Source: Nissolia schottii
Lineage: Eukaryota > Streptophyta > Magnoliopsida > Fabales > Fabaceae
Direction of reading: 5' to 3'
NCBI GenBank assembly: GCA_003254905.1
Contig: QANU01098899.1
Coordinates: 396,854-460,853, forward strand
Length of the DNA: 64,000 nucleotides
The notes below the pieces were generated by a model. It was not told where the DNA came from. It saw nothing but the letters and a program-made list of their open reading frames with translations, and did no database searches. The position numbers and the translations under genes are program-made. Shown here piece after piece: positions 25,360-38,792 of the stretch (position 1 is its first letter; each line of letters starts with the position of its first letter).

Positions 25360-26344
25360 TTTTAATTATCATTGTAACGTTATTAAAATATTTGTGCCTT
25401 CTAATTTACTTACCTCTTGAAAATAAGAAGTTAAAAGAAATTATACATTTTTAAATTAAGAAAATATATTATGTGAATAATACTAATCTCACAAATGGTT
25501 TTTTTTTTAATTTCTTGAGTTTAGTGTTCCTTTATTCCTAAATTATGTTTTTTTTTTAGTTAAATGTATAAGTATTAAAAGTTTAAAATTAAAATAATTT
25601 AAAAATTAATTTTATTAAATTAATTTTATTTAATTTTAGTATAACATTATTTAGCATTTATAAAAAAAATGAACTAGAGACATAGTTATAAATTTAATAA
25701 TAAATGTTATCTAAAGAAGTGCAAGTAATAAATAATTTAATATAAGAAAAATTAATTAAAGTAACATATAATTTTGGACTAGAGGAGTACGCGAGAGATA
25801 AGCATACAGAGAGGGAGTTGAATATCGTGCTGCAATTATTGAGTGACGTCTGCAATTGGATCTGCAAAATAAACTGTAGATAACGTGGGGGGGTGTTCAG
25901 GGATCAGCATGGTTAGTCCCTTGGGTTGGAGGGTGAATACCCTTTTCCCTTGGCAATGCAAGTGCGATTGCAATTGAAACAAAACATGGCAGTGATATAT
26001 GAGTAGCCTAAATCGCAGCAGTTACGGGGAAGGTAAACTTTTGGGCAGCTTTCCTATTTACTTCCCGTTTTGGATTCTATTGCCCGATTTGTTATCTCTT
26101 TTTATCCTACTCACTCACTTACTCATCGTTTACTTGCACACACCACACAAACTTTTATTGGAATCACCACCATGCATGCGTTTTATTGGTTGTTGTCCCC
26201 CCTTGCCCTTGTAAAAAGTTATGATAAATATCATGAAAAGAGGATCGGAATAAAAATTAGCTTTCTTTTAGATTAATTTTTATCTCCTCTCATCATCCAA
26301 TTGTAAGTTGTGGCATAAGTAAATTCGATTTACCCTTTTCCTGA
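25360..26344. other. Intergenic, no gene seen
   Basis: AT-rich DNA between a Pack-MULE and a CACTA-like element. Nothing coding is recognised. Confidence 0.5.
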
Positions 26345-27632
26345 CACTACTACAAAATAGCATATTACCATCGGTCCATTACGGTTGAAACAACATTCGA
26401 CGGCATTATCGTTAGAAAAAAAAAATCCGACGATAAATGCAATTAAGGCGAATTGGGTTAAATTTGGTCGTGATTACCGTCAGAAAGAACCCAACAAAAA
26501 AATTGACGATAATAATTGGCGCCAATTGGCGCATCATTAAATGAATGGATTACCGTTGGAACTATCCGACAGTAATAGGGTACAAATATTAAGACGTATC
26601 TTTCCTAATACGATGTGACAATGAACTAGTTACCGTTAGAAAAAATCGACGGTAATAATTGGTGACACAATTTCCTATCCGATGTGACATTGAACCCGTT
26701 ACCGTCGTAAAAAATCGACGATAACATTCTAGAACTTTTCCACAAGTTTTTTTATGTCTGCGTTTGCTCGTACACACGTTTTCCGGTGGTCAGTGTTTTG
26801 TCCGACGATAATGTCGAATTAATGCGACAGTAATGAGTATATATATAGACGTCCTCCGGTTCTCCCTTCCGCACTTCCACTTTACACCATCCTCCTCAAC
26901 GTCCTCTTGCGGTCCTCCTCTGATTGTTTCACTAGCGCCACCGCCACCACCGGATGACAACCACCAGACCGCTGCCACCACTACCACTACCACCATTGAC
27001 TGTTCGCGCAATTGGCTATTTCAGAGGAGAAGGTGAAGAAGCTTGAATCGGATACTGGTAGGGCCAGGGCTACAACCGAGCAAAAATCATCCAAGGCTGT
27101 CGAGATGAAGAAGGAGTATGATGCCTGGGAACTAGACGATTAAGTTTCAGCTTGGAGGAAGTAATAATAACAAAGTCCAAGATGGTGGGTAGTTAAGTGT
27201 CAGCTTGGGGGAGTAATAATGACTTTTATGTAATAGCTAATACTTTTATGTTGGTTCAAGGTTTAGGGTTTAATGATGTAATCTTGTTTATTATCATCAT
27301 TTCGATCTGCATCAAGTCCTCGTTATATACTATTACCAGTTACCCATTTCCTATTGACTTTGTCACTCACTGCCTTAATTTATCACATCATAACATAGAA
27401 TAGATAGATTCTCTGCCTAACTTGCTACGGTAGACTCATTATGATATTATTGTGATGTGATAAGACCTAAATTGCATTCTAACTACCGTCGGCTCTCCGT
27501 ATGCGACAGTAATAAGTTTCCATCGAGCTTATTACCATCAATATAGTGTTCGACGGAAAGTGAAAAAATCGACGATAATTGGAAAAATTCCGATGCTAAC
27601 TCTGACAGTAATGCATGTTTTTCTTGTAGTAT
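26345..27632. mobile_element. CACTA-like (En/Spm) non-autonomous element
   Basis: The left end reads CACTACTACAAAATAGCAT and the right end, reversed, TACTACAAGAAAAACATGC, both of the CACTA terminal type. Dense subterminal words of the form TTACCGTCGG or CGACGGTAAT occur in both orientations (26370-26830 and 27485-27612), as in En/Spm elements where the transposase binds. The middle (about 26850-27230) lacks a transposase. The exact terminal base and the 3-bp target duplication are not resolved, so the limits may be off by a few bases. Confidence 0.75.
27007..27143 (+). pseudogene. Charged coiled-coil-like fragment inside the CACTA-like element
   Basis: One plus-strand frame reads QLAISEEKVKKLESDTGRAR, then ATTEQKSSKAVEMKKEYDAW and a stop. 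The Lys/Glu-rich heptad-like pattern looks like an exon from a host coiled-coil protein rather than transposase. The source gene was not recognised. A direct repeat containing CAGCTTGG and AGTAATAAT follows at 27142 and 27193. Confidence 0.35.
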
Positions 27633-27862
27633 AAATATTTTAAAAAATCTTTTAAATAACAATATACAATTAGATAACAATATACAATTAGATGACAATG
27701 ACAATTAGTATACAAAAACTCACGAAAGTGTCGAGCTAGAGAACCTAGCGGCATAGGATAGACGCACAATGATGGCACACAGAGGACCCTAGTGGATACA
27801 AGGAGGACCCACTATATTACAAAAAAGAACTCTAGTGGACACAAGAGAAAAAGCACGGTTGC

Positions 27863-28097
27863 TATTAGAGTAATGAAATGTATTTTCATTAGTTAGTTAT
27901 TTAACTTGGTGCATAAGAAATAAGTTAGTTGTATTTTCAGTTTCCTTTTATAACAGAATTCGATTTCTGTCTTCTGAAGTCTGTTATTGCTGTTAACAGC
28001 TAGCAAACAGCAAAGCTAGTTCATGTATATATGGTTGGCTTGTAAGCCAAGTAAACCACCTTTCATTCGTTCAATCCAATTCTCTCTAGTTTCAACA
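27863..28097. mobile_element. Solo LTR, Ty1/copia-like relic
   Basis: A 235-bp segment with LTR-like layout (ending TTTCAACA, with TTAGTTAGTTA and TGTATATATGG inside) is bounded on both sides by GTTGC (27858-27862 and 28098-28102), a perfect 5-bp target duplication. No internal retroelement region is present, so it is a recombination remnant. Superfamily is inferred from resemblance in style to the LTR at 39953. Confidence 0.7.
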
Positions 28098-28212
28098 GTT
28101 GCGCACAGGACGAACAATGTCGCACAGGGACTCTAAACCTCTATTTGTTTTAAAAGAAAATGAGAGAATGGAAAAGTGAAGAAGAGAAAATGAGGATATG
28201 ATACGGTTTTCA

Positions 28213-28635
28213 CCTCGTTTGGTTCACATGAAAATGGGAGAGAAGAAAGAAAATGTTTGTGGGACATGCAGCAAAACTTTTCTCGTCTCATATGCCCAGA
28301 AAATAGCAAATTATGAGAGAGAGAGAGAAGTGACTCAATGACATTAATACCCCTCAAAAGTTTTAGATTTACAAAACTTACATAACGTTGATTTTTATAA
28401 TAAAAAACTTAAGAATAAATATTATGATTAAAAATTTATAAATTAAATTTATTATTAATCTTATTATAATATTATTTATTTATTTATTTTATTATTTAAT
28501 TTATAAATTTTTTTGAAAATTATATTCAACTAAATGTTGATTTTTTTTTATTATAGTAAGGATATATATGTTATTTTACATACTTCTCATTTTCTTTCTT
28601 CTCATTTTCTCTCCGACATTCAACCAAAGTATGAG
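28213..28635. repeat. Inverted-repeat MITE-like element
   Basis: The left arm (CGTTTGGTTCACATGAAAAT, then GGGAGAGAAGAAAGAAAATG) is the imperfect reverse complement of the right arm at 28581-28635 (TTTCTTTCTTCTCATTTTCT and CATTCAACCAAAGTATGA). A similar purine-rich block lies just outside at 28140-28200. Ends and target duplication are unclear, so the class is not assigned. Confidence 0.45.
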
Positions 28636-31600
28636 CTAGGGAAATCCTAGCAGAGCACTTCTTTCCTTGAAATAAAAATTATTTTAGATTACTCAAAAAT
28701 AAACTAATTTGTGTTATATTAATCATTATGTAATATTTAGGAGATCTAATAAATCAACTTACTCACTTCTATGAATAATACTTGACATTTTTATAAATAA
28801 AAAAATGTTAAATGTCATTCATAAGAGTGAGTAAGTTAATTTGATAGGTCTTCTAAGCATTTTTCTTTTAAAAAAACTTTGATTATCTTCTTAACATACC
28901 CCTTATGACGTTTTATTAAGTTTAATTTTTATGTATCTATACTCAATCAATAAAACTATCAGAAAGTGACAAATATTTATGGTGGATCACTATATATATA
29001 TATATATATATGATAATTATTTATCCGGTCTTATTCTGATATCCTATCAAAATTTAAGAGTATTAGTATTCTACAGGTATTTGTGGTTAAGAATAAATCA
29101 CGTGTTCTACTAACTTAAATTTTAAACATGTGAATAAATTATAACCGTTAAATATACATAGATACCAATACCCTTGTAATAATATGGGTACTGAAATAAC
29201 TTTTAATTATTGATTTGGTCAACTCTACTTTGATACTATTTTTAAAAATTTGGACATTATACAATGTAAAATCATAAATTTTATAAGTATAAACCTAAAA
29301 AATTTCACAAATTAATTAGTAACATTGGAATTAATAAACATTTTGACTTTTAACACCGGCAATGGATCAAATCTATTTTCTTTATTAATCTTATTTATAT
29401 TTGCATTCTTTCACTTACTCCAAACAAGAGGCAGCAGTTGGCATAGGAGAGATACACGCTAGTTTTGCAGCCTTAACTGGTTGTAGTTGGCTAAGGATAA
29501 AGCTAGCAGAGTCTGTGTTCATTTTCCTTTTTTACATAGTTTTTGTTTGGTTTTATCTATTTATTACTACTCGATAGAAACTCCAGTGTGACCTCCTTCT
29601 AAATTCCAATGAAGGTACACAAGCGAGAGTTATATATCCTGGTCCGGTCCAACAGTGTCAGAACCGAAGAATGCACAGTTTCTGCTAAACTAATTATGAT
29701 TCCATCTATTTATATGTATAAGTAACCAGAAAATAAGTATGTACTTTGTTAAGGTTTCTGAACTTGGTGCGTCACACTTGCAAGATTGGTTGAAATGTTT
29801 CTTTTCATGTATATCATTAGGAAATTGATTGTGCCCTTTATGTAAAGATGAATTTTAACGCACTAATGTTGGTGCAAAGTTTTTTCATATAGCTATTTAA
29901 TTATATAATCACATTATTGAAATTATTTAAGTCTAAAATTCTTTTATATATATATATATACACACACACACTCCTGTAATTAGAAGAAGAAAAATTGCTT
30001 TTATTTCATTTTTTATTTGACAACTCAATTTTGTAAACTAGTGTTATTTCTGACTTTAACTATATTTTTTAAAACATAATTAAAGTGCCAATTATAATAA
30101 ATGAAATAAAATTAAATTTTTCTCTTACTCTTTTTTATAGAGAATTTTCTTACTCTATAAAAAATTGCAAATTTTTAAACTTTGTTTATAACTATTTTAA
30201 AAATAATATATATAAAAAAAACAAAATATGATTGATTGACCATGTAATAAAACATATACTTAATTTTCAGGAGAAGAGGTGAATTTTTTTTCTATTTTAA
30301 TTTGATATAATATTAAATTACTAGTTTGAATTTGTAATAAAATTATAAACTTTCTGGGAGAAGAAAAAATTCTTGCAATTTTTTTCATGAAGAAAAAAGT
30401 CTTAAATTTTAATTCAAATTATACAATTATTATTATAGAGCCAAAGTCAACCGTATGGTCGACCCCATAGGCTATATTATTCGGTTAGAAAATAAGAGCA
30501 ATTCACTTTCTCTCTGTGGCTTTTGTTTCCACTCAAATCAATTATAAGCACATATGAATAAGTACTCTGATCCTCATTAATCATTCTTTCATGGCCACAC
30601 GTAACTTTTTTTTTTTTTCATCCCTCGTATAGAGCACAACACAATACCAGCCTTTATGGCATATTGACAAATCCCAATTCAGTGGTAATAAAAAAGGCAT
30701 CCCAATGTCTCTTGATTCTCTTCATTGATTTGGGCAATGATTTTCATTCAAGATTAATGAATCAGAAAGCTCAAGTTATTTAGACCATATTCATTGTAAC
30801 AAATCCCCTTTCATTCAAAAAGATTCCGCGAGTTTAGTTGTATATAATATTTGTTGCTTGAAAAAGTTAGGTCCCTAATTAAAACTTATGTCGGCGGGGC
30901 AACACAAATAATGATCAAAGATTTCAGCACAGTAAAATCAGACGAAAATTTAGATGCAGCTAGCTACTTGTACAAATATATCTATGTACAAATGAAATAG
31001 CTATATATTTTGTTCATGTAATGAAAACTCGCGATTTAAGCTCTGAATTGATACAATATATTCATAGCCTTACCTCATTATAGAAAGCATAATATTCTTC
31101 AATGGCAACTATACATATCCATATTCTCATACTCTCATATTTTACCGATAATCATGTAAATTGGCTGACAGGAGTTGTTCTAACTTAATTAAAGATTTTG
31201 AGTTCAAGTCTCAAAGAAGTAGTTACATTAAAATTAGGAAGGGAGATACCTTTGATGTAGACCCAAGAAGTATGCTTTTATGTTCTTTTTTTTAAAAAAA
31301 TTCCATTACATTCTAAAGAAATATTTCAAAATACATAAATTATGCATCGACTTCCACATGTATAAGATTACATGTATACTCTTTTTTTACTAACAAGGTG
31401 TTGGTCTGAGTAGAAGTGGCTCGAATCCCTTAATCGAGGGATTCTCGATTTGATATCACAATTCATGTGTCCGAATAAAATATTGTTGTGAAAAATTTTC
31501 ACTTAAGTGTTTTGACCATATCATTCTTAAATGACTTGATTTTTTGACATAAGACTTATAACATTGTCATGATGAGTGACGACCATGGCAACCCACTCTA

Positions 31601-33973
31601 GGTTGCCTATTCCAAGTGGCTTTCGCTCGGTCCTTCCCATATAATCATTTTTCAGGCCACTCCTTTCCTAGGTGTTTCATTTTTGTATGTCGATCACTCG
31701 ACGAGAGCACAATGTTATAGACTTAAGGTTAAGCGAAAATTCAATCTAAAATATTAACTTATTTAGACTTAAATACCATACTTAGATGATATTACCTTCT
31801 CAACATACTACATGTAACACGTGCTTTATTATGGAACAACCCTACCAAGTGTAAACCAAAGTTTTTCTGTGAAGAAATTCTTATATGTTCTTAGAGCACA
31901 TTTAATATATGCTACAAAAATACTATCAAACATTGATGTTTTAGCTTTTTATATAATTCAAAAACAATAAATCAAAGTTAATAGCGAATAATGCTCTTGG
32001 AGCACATATTAAATATGTTCTAGAAATATAGTACAAGAATTTCTCGTTTGTGTGAGCTTGAGCCGACACTAGCTAGAGATTGTTATCATCATTAATTATT
32101 TGATAATCAATCAATAAAAACAAATAAAATAACAAAGCAGTTTACTATACTTGTTAAATCCGGTGGATGGCGTAAGCTGCATTAACCGCAAGTGATTATT
32201 AACTAAGTAATGATGTCATAAAGCTTCAATCATGTATATAGTGCCCAAAGTCTAAACTTATGAAATAGATTGAAAATGATGAGAGGAAGGAATAAATCCT
32301 CTATATGTCCGGAAGAAGTGGTAGTATGGTATGTACCCCACTATAGCTAGAATCACTTCAAAAGAGAAAATAAGAAGGTTTAGCCAATTTCTCATACAAC
32401 ATGTATCCCGTGTCCTATTGGCTATGATGGCTAAGCCTTGGCAAAATTAATGGAGGCACAGTAGGCGCCTCTTCATGAGCTAGAGGGAAAAATATTGCGG
32501 AAAATTCTCCCTTTTGCACACAAAAAATAATAATCCAAATGGGATGACCCAAACCATATTTATTTAGGGGACAGGTTTGTCGGCCAAATTGATTAGCAAA
32601 ATTAAATTTCTTACTGAATATCGGTCCTTGTACTTTCTCTCCACATATCTCTCGTTATTATTGTATTTTCTTTCTATTTAACCTATTTACATAATATTTT
32701 TCCCCTTCTAAGTACATAAGTTTGGCGCAATGGTAATTAGTAAGATTGCAATAGTGCCATTAAAAACAAAGTGTTCAAACGTCAAAAAATCATCTTCAAT
32801 TAAACTCTGTACATCTGCTTCTTTTAAATGCCACTAGATTAGAGTCAGATGTACTTGGCTTGGTTGTTACTCCCAACTACGGTGAAACCAAATGCATATG
32901 CCTAATTGATATATCATTCAAGAAAAATACATATATATGTTTTTTTTTTCCAGAAGTGATCGGTATTCTAAAGAGCTCCCCCTTACTTATTTGAAATCAT
33001 GCAAGTGAACCAAATTGCACCATGATCTACGAGGAGATTTTGGTCGTTTTGAAAGTCTCCATAAAAACTTAGGGGCACTATAACTAGAGAGAGTCGTGAT
33101 ATATTACAACATATTAAGCTAATAATAGAAGGTTTGTGACATTGATAGTCATTATTGAGGAATTAATTACATCCTCTGCCATATAATTATTTCCCTTCAG
33201 TTGAAATGGCACTACTGCATATATAGATCAAGTCTAATTTTGCTATAGACTTCTCCCAGTGAACCTTACACGACTGACGACAGTATATTAATCATGTAAA
33301 ATAAATTTAGAATATATATACATATGTATATATATATATATGTTATAAAATAAGTGATTGATATATTGTCTGTGTTCACCGTCAAGCAAGATCTATAATA
33401 ACATTTGCATCAAATCAAGTAGTAGTAACATTCTCCACACGGATTAGGGTCTCTCTCTCTATATATAATTCTTTAATTTGTCAATTGGAGGGGAGGGGAC
33501 AGTAAAGCAGTTAAAAGTGGCAACTTGGGGGAGGGAAAAGGGAAGTGATGACAAAAAAAGAGTACTACTCATTTGTAGATACGAAAAAGAGAAAATCAAT
33601 GGCCATCTCCATATGCGAAACACAAAGAAAGATGGATAGATAATGCAAATAATAACTAACAACAATAAAGTTATAATAGGGTGTAGAGTGTAGACATGAC
33701 CATGGATGGTAATGGAAATGACTTGCAACCTGTGTAGCCTCAAATTAAGTTCCATGAATCCATTTTTGGCATTGATCAATTGCTTGCAACAACTATATAT
33801 ATATATATAGTAAAATTCATTAAACCCCTTCAATTGAGAACATAAAATTTATAATGTCATATCACTAAAAGTGAGTATGATCTCAAATTTACAAGGCCAC
33901 AATATAATACTTGTGCAAGTCTATTATAAGTTCGACATAGATGATGATGATGATGATGATATTGGAGTACATA

Positions 33974-34012
<39 letters not shown>

Positions 34013-34403
34013 GAAAAGGGATGATATATGATGATGGATGATGGCCTCAACTTTTTTCAGTAGTCCTCCCCCACTACTAGCAGTTTACTAGCAGTACTTA
34101 CCGCACTGTCGTCTGCTTTAAAAGCAATTGATGCATCAAATGCATATGATATGATATGATATCCCTCACTCGCAGCTTAGAGATCTTTTTACAACTTTTG
34201 CTTCTGCCACAGCAACACACAATACGCAAAGACAAACAAACAGTCTCCATGGACCAGACCAAACAGCAGCTTTCACCCAAATTTTAAAAATTTTAAAATT
34301 AAATAAGCCCTAAATAGCATGGCTCGGCTCTAAAAGCATTTGATTTGAGAATCTGAGATCAAGAGGAGGAGAGAGAGTGGAAAATTCTTGACAAGGTGTG
34401 GGC
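28636..34403. other. Gene-free stretch, about 5.8 kb
   Basis: AT-rich DNA with no convincing gene. It contains TA microsatellites (28991-29011, 33978-34008), a GAT run near 33940-33960 and a few tRNA-promoter-like words (near 31150-31205 and 31400-31435) without other SINE features. The 3' part will include the 3' untranslated region of the minus-strand ALOG gene. Confidence 0.55.
33978..34008. repeat. (AT)n microsatellite
   Basis: An uninterrupted alternating AT run of about 31 bp lies near the 3' side of the ALOG gene. Confidence 0.9.
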
Positions 34404-35331
34404 TTAATGAGTTGCACCTGGATGATGAGGTGGCATGTGATGGCTGTGGTGGTGAGGCATTAGTACTCCTCCTCCCATGCTGGGTGGCGGCGGCGGTTGC
34501 TGCTGCGTTGGTGGACGCTTGCGCTTCTTCTTCTCGTAGCTGATCCCTCTCGCTTTGGACTGCAGATCGCGGACCTCCCGGAGGTAGAGCCTCACAGCTC
34601 TCGCTCCGAAGGGGTTGGCTTCTGGCTTCCCCCCGTTCTCCTCAAAGGCCGCCCGCAGGCGGCCTATCAGGGCATCCAGGCTGCCCCACGCCTGCCTTAG
34701 AGGGCACGGGCACGGCGCTGGAGGGTTTGGATGCCCGTAGAAAGGGCAGATCGGCGTGTGCACCTTCGTCTTCCCAAATTGATCCAGGTACCTATATATA
34801 TATTTATATATGAGCATGTTTGTTCTCTTCTTTTTATTTTCAATTTCTTGCATGTTTTTAGATCATTTCAACCAAAGTTAAAAGGAAAAACTCTCTTCTT
34901 TCAGTTTATGACCTATCAAAAGCATGGTTTTGGGGTTTCTGAGTGGGAAACAAAACATATTGGTGCATGTGGCAACTAAGAGAAGATCGAGTATGTATGT
35001 ATGTATACACATATATACGTATATGTATGCACATGCGTACACATGTAGCTACCACCTACCTGAGGAATTCAAGGACATGTGCACCGCTGCATCTGGAGAG
35101 GGACAGAGGAGGACGGTGGTTCTTGAGGTACTGGCCGAAGGTGTTCCAGTCCCGGCGCTTCTGGTTCTCATACCGGCTGCTGCTGCTGCCGCCGGCTGTG
35201 GAAGCCGGCAAGGAGGAGCTACCACCAACACTTGTTGCTACTACTGCTAAGCTGTTGCTGTTGTTGCCGCTGCTGTTGTTGATGAGGTTGCCAGAGTTAC
35301 ACGTGTCCATAAATTCTTGAATTGAATCCAT
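34404..35331 (-). CDS. LSH/ALOG-domain transcription factor (LSH3/LSH4 type)
   Basis: Two minus-strand exons (35331-35060 and 34791-34404) flank a 268-bp intron and give 219 residues. After a Ser/Asn/Gly-rich N-terminus comes the ALOG domain: [49 protein letters not shown], the Cys/His insert [40 protein letters not shown] and [17 protein letters not shown]. It ends with the nuclear localisation signal EKKKRKRP and a Gln/Pro/His-rich tail. ALOG proteins are nuclear regulators, with a DNA-binding fold related to tyrosine recombinases, that act at organ boundaries and meristems; [14 protein letters not shown] fits the LSH3/LSH4 side. The start is the ATG at 35331 (MDSIQEFMD); the frame stays open upstream but has no in-frame ATG close by. 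Splicing falls in FLR|YLD, as usual for the family. Confidence 0.94.
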
Positions 35332-37266
35332 TAATGAACCTCTTAGGCTTTGCAGATCCAAAGGGGGTTCTTCTCTGATGTGCTTGTAGCTACCTAGGGT
35401 TCCTAAGGCAGTAGTAGTACTGGCCAGAGTGAGAGATGAAAGAAAGGGTTAATTGAGATAAAAAGAGTTACTATACTTATAATAATTTGGACTGCACACA
35501 GCAACCAGTCCTTTCATCTCTCATATCATATAAATTTATATTATATAATTATTTTCTTTGTTTATGTTTTATATTCCCTTTATAAAGTTACTGTTTAATG
35601 AAAACTACAAACCTTCAAGGGAGAACAAGGAGAAAAACAAAGCATGATTATCTGATTGATTGATATTAATTTTTATTTCATATACCTTGATTTTTTTTCC
35701 TAAGGAAAAAAAACTAAGAGAGGGAGAGGGTGATGCATATGTATGTAAATTACCTGAAAATGGAGAGGGGAGGGGAGATTTTTATTGATGTTGGGAATGT
35801 GATGAGATTGATGGGAGTGTGTGAGTGGACTGTTCCACTTTTGGTGTTTGCAGTTGTATGTTATTGAGCAATACTAGAAAATAAAATATATAAAAAAAAG
35901 AAGCTCCTAAGCCTATAATAGCTTGTGGCAGCCTTGCTGTCTCTGTTTTTTTTAAAAAAAATTTCTTTTAGAGTTGGATTTGATTTCTGAGATTGATAAG
36001 GAGATTGGGTTTTTTTCCTTAAAAGGGTGGAGCAAACTCAAACTTTCATCATCACATGTTAATGTCTTCTTATAAATATATTCTTCTTCCCCTTTGTGTT
36101 TGTGTTGATGATAGGGAGAAGAAAGAGAGAGAGAAGGAGATTAGGGCTTTGTTTGGGATGTGAGGAAATAGGGAAAGAAAGAAAGGGGGGTGGATTGAGA
36201 CAGGGAGAAAAGTTCCGAAGGGGTAAAAAAAAATGTGGAGGGGAATAATAACATGATTCTGTTTCTTGACCCCTGTAGTCTGTAGACTTGAATGACAGTT
36301 CCTTTCGCCCTTATTATTATGACTACAATGCCCCTACTAATTTTACCCTCCCTTTTTAACTTTCCCTTTCTCTTTAAAAAGATCAAAACTTTAAATTTCT
36401 GACACCAGTTTTTGTCTCCTTCACTACTACTTCAAGGTTGTGCATATTATATTATATTATTATATTTTTTTTAAAAAATAACAGAAAAAAAATCAAAGAA
36501 ATTATTCTGTCAATTTTTTTCAAGAAAAATTAGACTATATTTGAATGAGAGATTAAAAAAATAATAGTAATAATGTAGAAGTAAACAAAGAGTATTCGCG
36601 TGTGTAGAATTAGATTATCAAGGTAAATCGTATACATAAATGTAAAAAATAAAAAATAAAAAAAATGCATTAATAATCTTTTCTCTTTTATTTTTGTCAT
36701 TAAATAATTTAATCTTTTTCTTAAGTAAATAAAGTACTACATGGTACATATAACATAAATGAACCAAACAAGGCTCCAGCCTCCTCTGAGCATCCATCAA
36801 TTCACAAGTCCTGTAAACCCATTTTTTTTTTACTATCAACTTAATTTGATGCATTTACTTTATTAAATTTTATGATTATTTGCATTATTATAATTTTTTA
36901 ATTGAATGTTTTCATTAAGTATATATATCATGTTATGAAATTTTAATAATGTAAAAAACAGTTGATGCTATTTTGTATATCGGCAATGGAATGGAACACT
37001 CTCACGCAAATACCTATATGGTAAGTGTAAGTTTGAAGGTCTTAGAGTCTTAGAGCATATCCTAATTAACCTTAAGATATAGAAGAAAAGAAAATTATTA
37101 TGGGATTTAAATATTACAGTTTTCCTTGGAGAAAACCTATCATTTATTGGCGTTTCTTTTTATTAATTTAACTGTTAATAAGATTATCTCATGAGTTCTT
37201 TTTTTTTCATTGGGATTATCTCATGAATTTTTGGAAAAAATAAAGGTAGAGGATTTTCATCATCAC
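35332..37266. other. Upstream region of the ALOG gene and intergenic DNA
   Basis: The first 450 bp probably hold the 5' leader; on the minus strand TTTTCAG directly followed by GTAATT near 35752 could be a leader splice site. A purine/pyrimidine-biased block at 36120-36380 resembles a one-sided MITE end. No further gene is seen. Confidence 0.45.
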
Positions 37267-37692
37267 TGTGACGGATAAGACCCAAATACCCGACTTAGAA
37301 CCCCGGTCTGGTCTACAGATTCTGGGCCCCAAGTCCATGCCACCTGCGCAGACTCATTCCTGAGTTAAGAAATCACATTCCAATCATCTAAATAAATCCC
37401 CAGACCGAGAGAAAAATCTAACACACGGAAGATTTACTGGAACCAGAGGGAAATCAGGAATCACAAACCATATCATCTGCGACCATCTCGCCGTCTCTAG
37501 AAGCCTGACTTCAGGTATAAATGAGACCGAGCTTGCTATGTATTTCAGAGAACCCATCTTTGATCTTACACCCTTAACCCACATCGACTTACTTGAGTTT
37601 CAGAGTCCTTATAGGTGCCTCGCCACCATCATGGAGATAGGCTGAGAAGTTTTGGAGTCTTACCCATTCCAAGGATCACTCTTCTCGGTACA
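37267..37692. mobile_element. Solo LTR, Ty3/gypsy-like relic
   Basis: A 426-bp segment begins TGTGACGGAT and ends CTCGGTACA. ATCAC stands on both sides (37262-37266 and 37693-37697), a perfect 5-bp target duplication. A TATA-like GGTATAAATGAGACC and the phrase CAGAGTCCTTATAGGTGCC near its 3' third mirror the LTR at 43505, so both belong to one family. No internal region is present. Confidence 0.85.
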
Positions 37693-37697
37693 ATCAC

Positions 37698-38792
37698 TTA
37701 TAACTTGAAAACGAAAAAAGTGACTTTAGGATATAAATATGATTCTTAAGTCGCAACAAAAAAAAACCTTTGATTTTATGTAATTTGCCTATTTATATAA
37801 ATTATATTAATATGAATTTTCTAAATATTAATAGCTACTTAGTTCAAAAATTATTCATTGACTAAATATTTGAATCAATTTCAAAAGATATACATACTCT
37901 TGTAGATTTAAGCTTAAAAGATAACTCAACCTAAAAAATTAGTCCATTGAATATAGAATAGAATCCATTGACTTTAAGTACATGTAACATTTATAAAAGA
38001 CATGACTTCTCAATGTGTGAATTTTAATGGTGTCACTTCTATTCAAACGTCAACACTCACACTAATTTACTTAAGATATATAACTCATTCCGAGTGGCTT
38101 CACTCTAACCTTTTGGATTGAGTTGCTTAAATCCATAACATTATTATTTCTTTAATTGAGTGATTGATATATAGAGGGGACAACCTAGTTAAAAATTGAG
38201 CAGCCAAGGAAATAGCTATCGAGAAAGGCTAGAGTGAAGCCGCTTAGAGTAAGCTACTATGGTTGTTAGTCTTTAAAGTAGGGTGACAATGTTACAACTC
38301 TCGCATCAGATAATCATGTCGTTTAAGTGTGGTATTTAAGCGTAAAAACTTTTTAATAATTTGAGTTGGGTTTTTCCTTAACTCAAATCCATTACAGATA
38401 AATTATAATTTTAATATATACATGTGTGTGTGTTTATATTTGAAAACTAAATTGATATATATTTTCCCAGGTTCCCGATTAAACTGATATTTATTTATAA
38501 TTTCTAAAAAATTACTTTAATGGTCCACATATTTTAAAAGGATTAATCGAAGTATTTAATCATTATTCATTTATAACACCTACGTTTAAGAAAAAAATAG
38601 AATTTTTTCTTCAACAGAGTAACAATTAAGTTTTATTATTCGAATCAGCAATTTTTTTTTAATGCAAAAGCTGTAATTTTTTTTTTATTTCGAAGAGTAA
38701 CAATTAAGTTTTTTTTTAGGGTATTGCAACTTGCAAAGAAAACTTGCATTTAAGTTGATTAGACATAAAGTAAATTCTAATCATTTAAATTT
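37698..38792. other. Intergenic, AT-rich
   Basis: Nothing coding is seen. It holds the inverted repeat at 38092-38246 and, at 38626-38720, two copies of GAGTAACAATTAAGTTTT separated by T-rich runs. Confidence 0.5.
38092..38246. repeat. Short inverted repeat
   Basis: GAGTGGCTTCACTCTAAC at 38092 is matched in reverse complement at 38228-38245 (CTAGAGTGAAGCCGCTTA). The 118 bp between them are AT-rich. This may be the core of a decayed MITE; no ends were found. Confidence 0.45.

Noticed and set aside
31380-31440. SINE-like promoter words (TTGGTCTGAGTAGAAG, GCTCGAATCCC)
   Set aside because: There is no A-rich tail and no target duplication, and the box spacing is too short for confidence.
35332-35361. 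Ten-codon N-terminal extension of the ALOG protein
   Set aside because: The extension would begin at TTG rather than ATG. The ATG at 35331 gives the usual family N-terminus.
36120-36386. Possible MITE starting AGGGCTTTGTTTGGGATG
   Set aside because: No complementary right end or target duplication was found.
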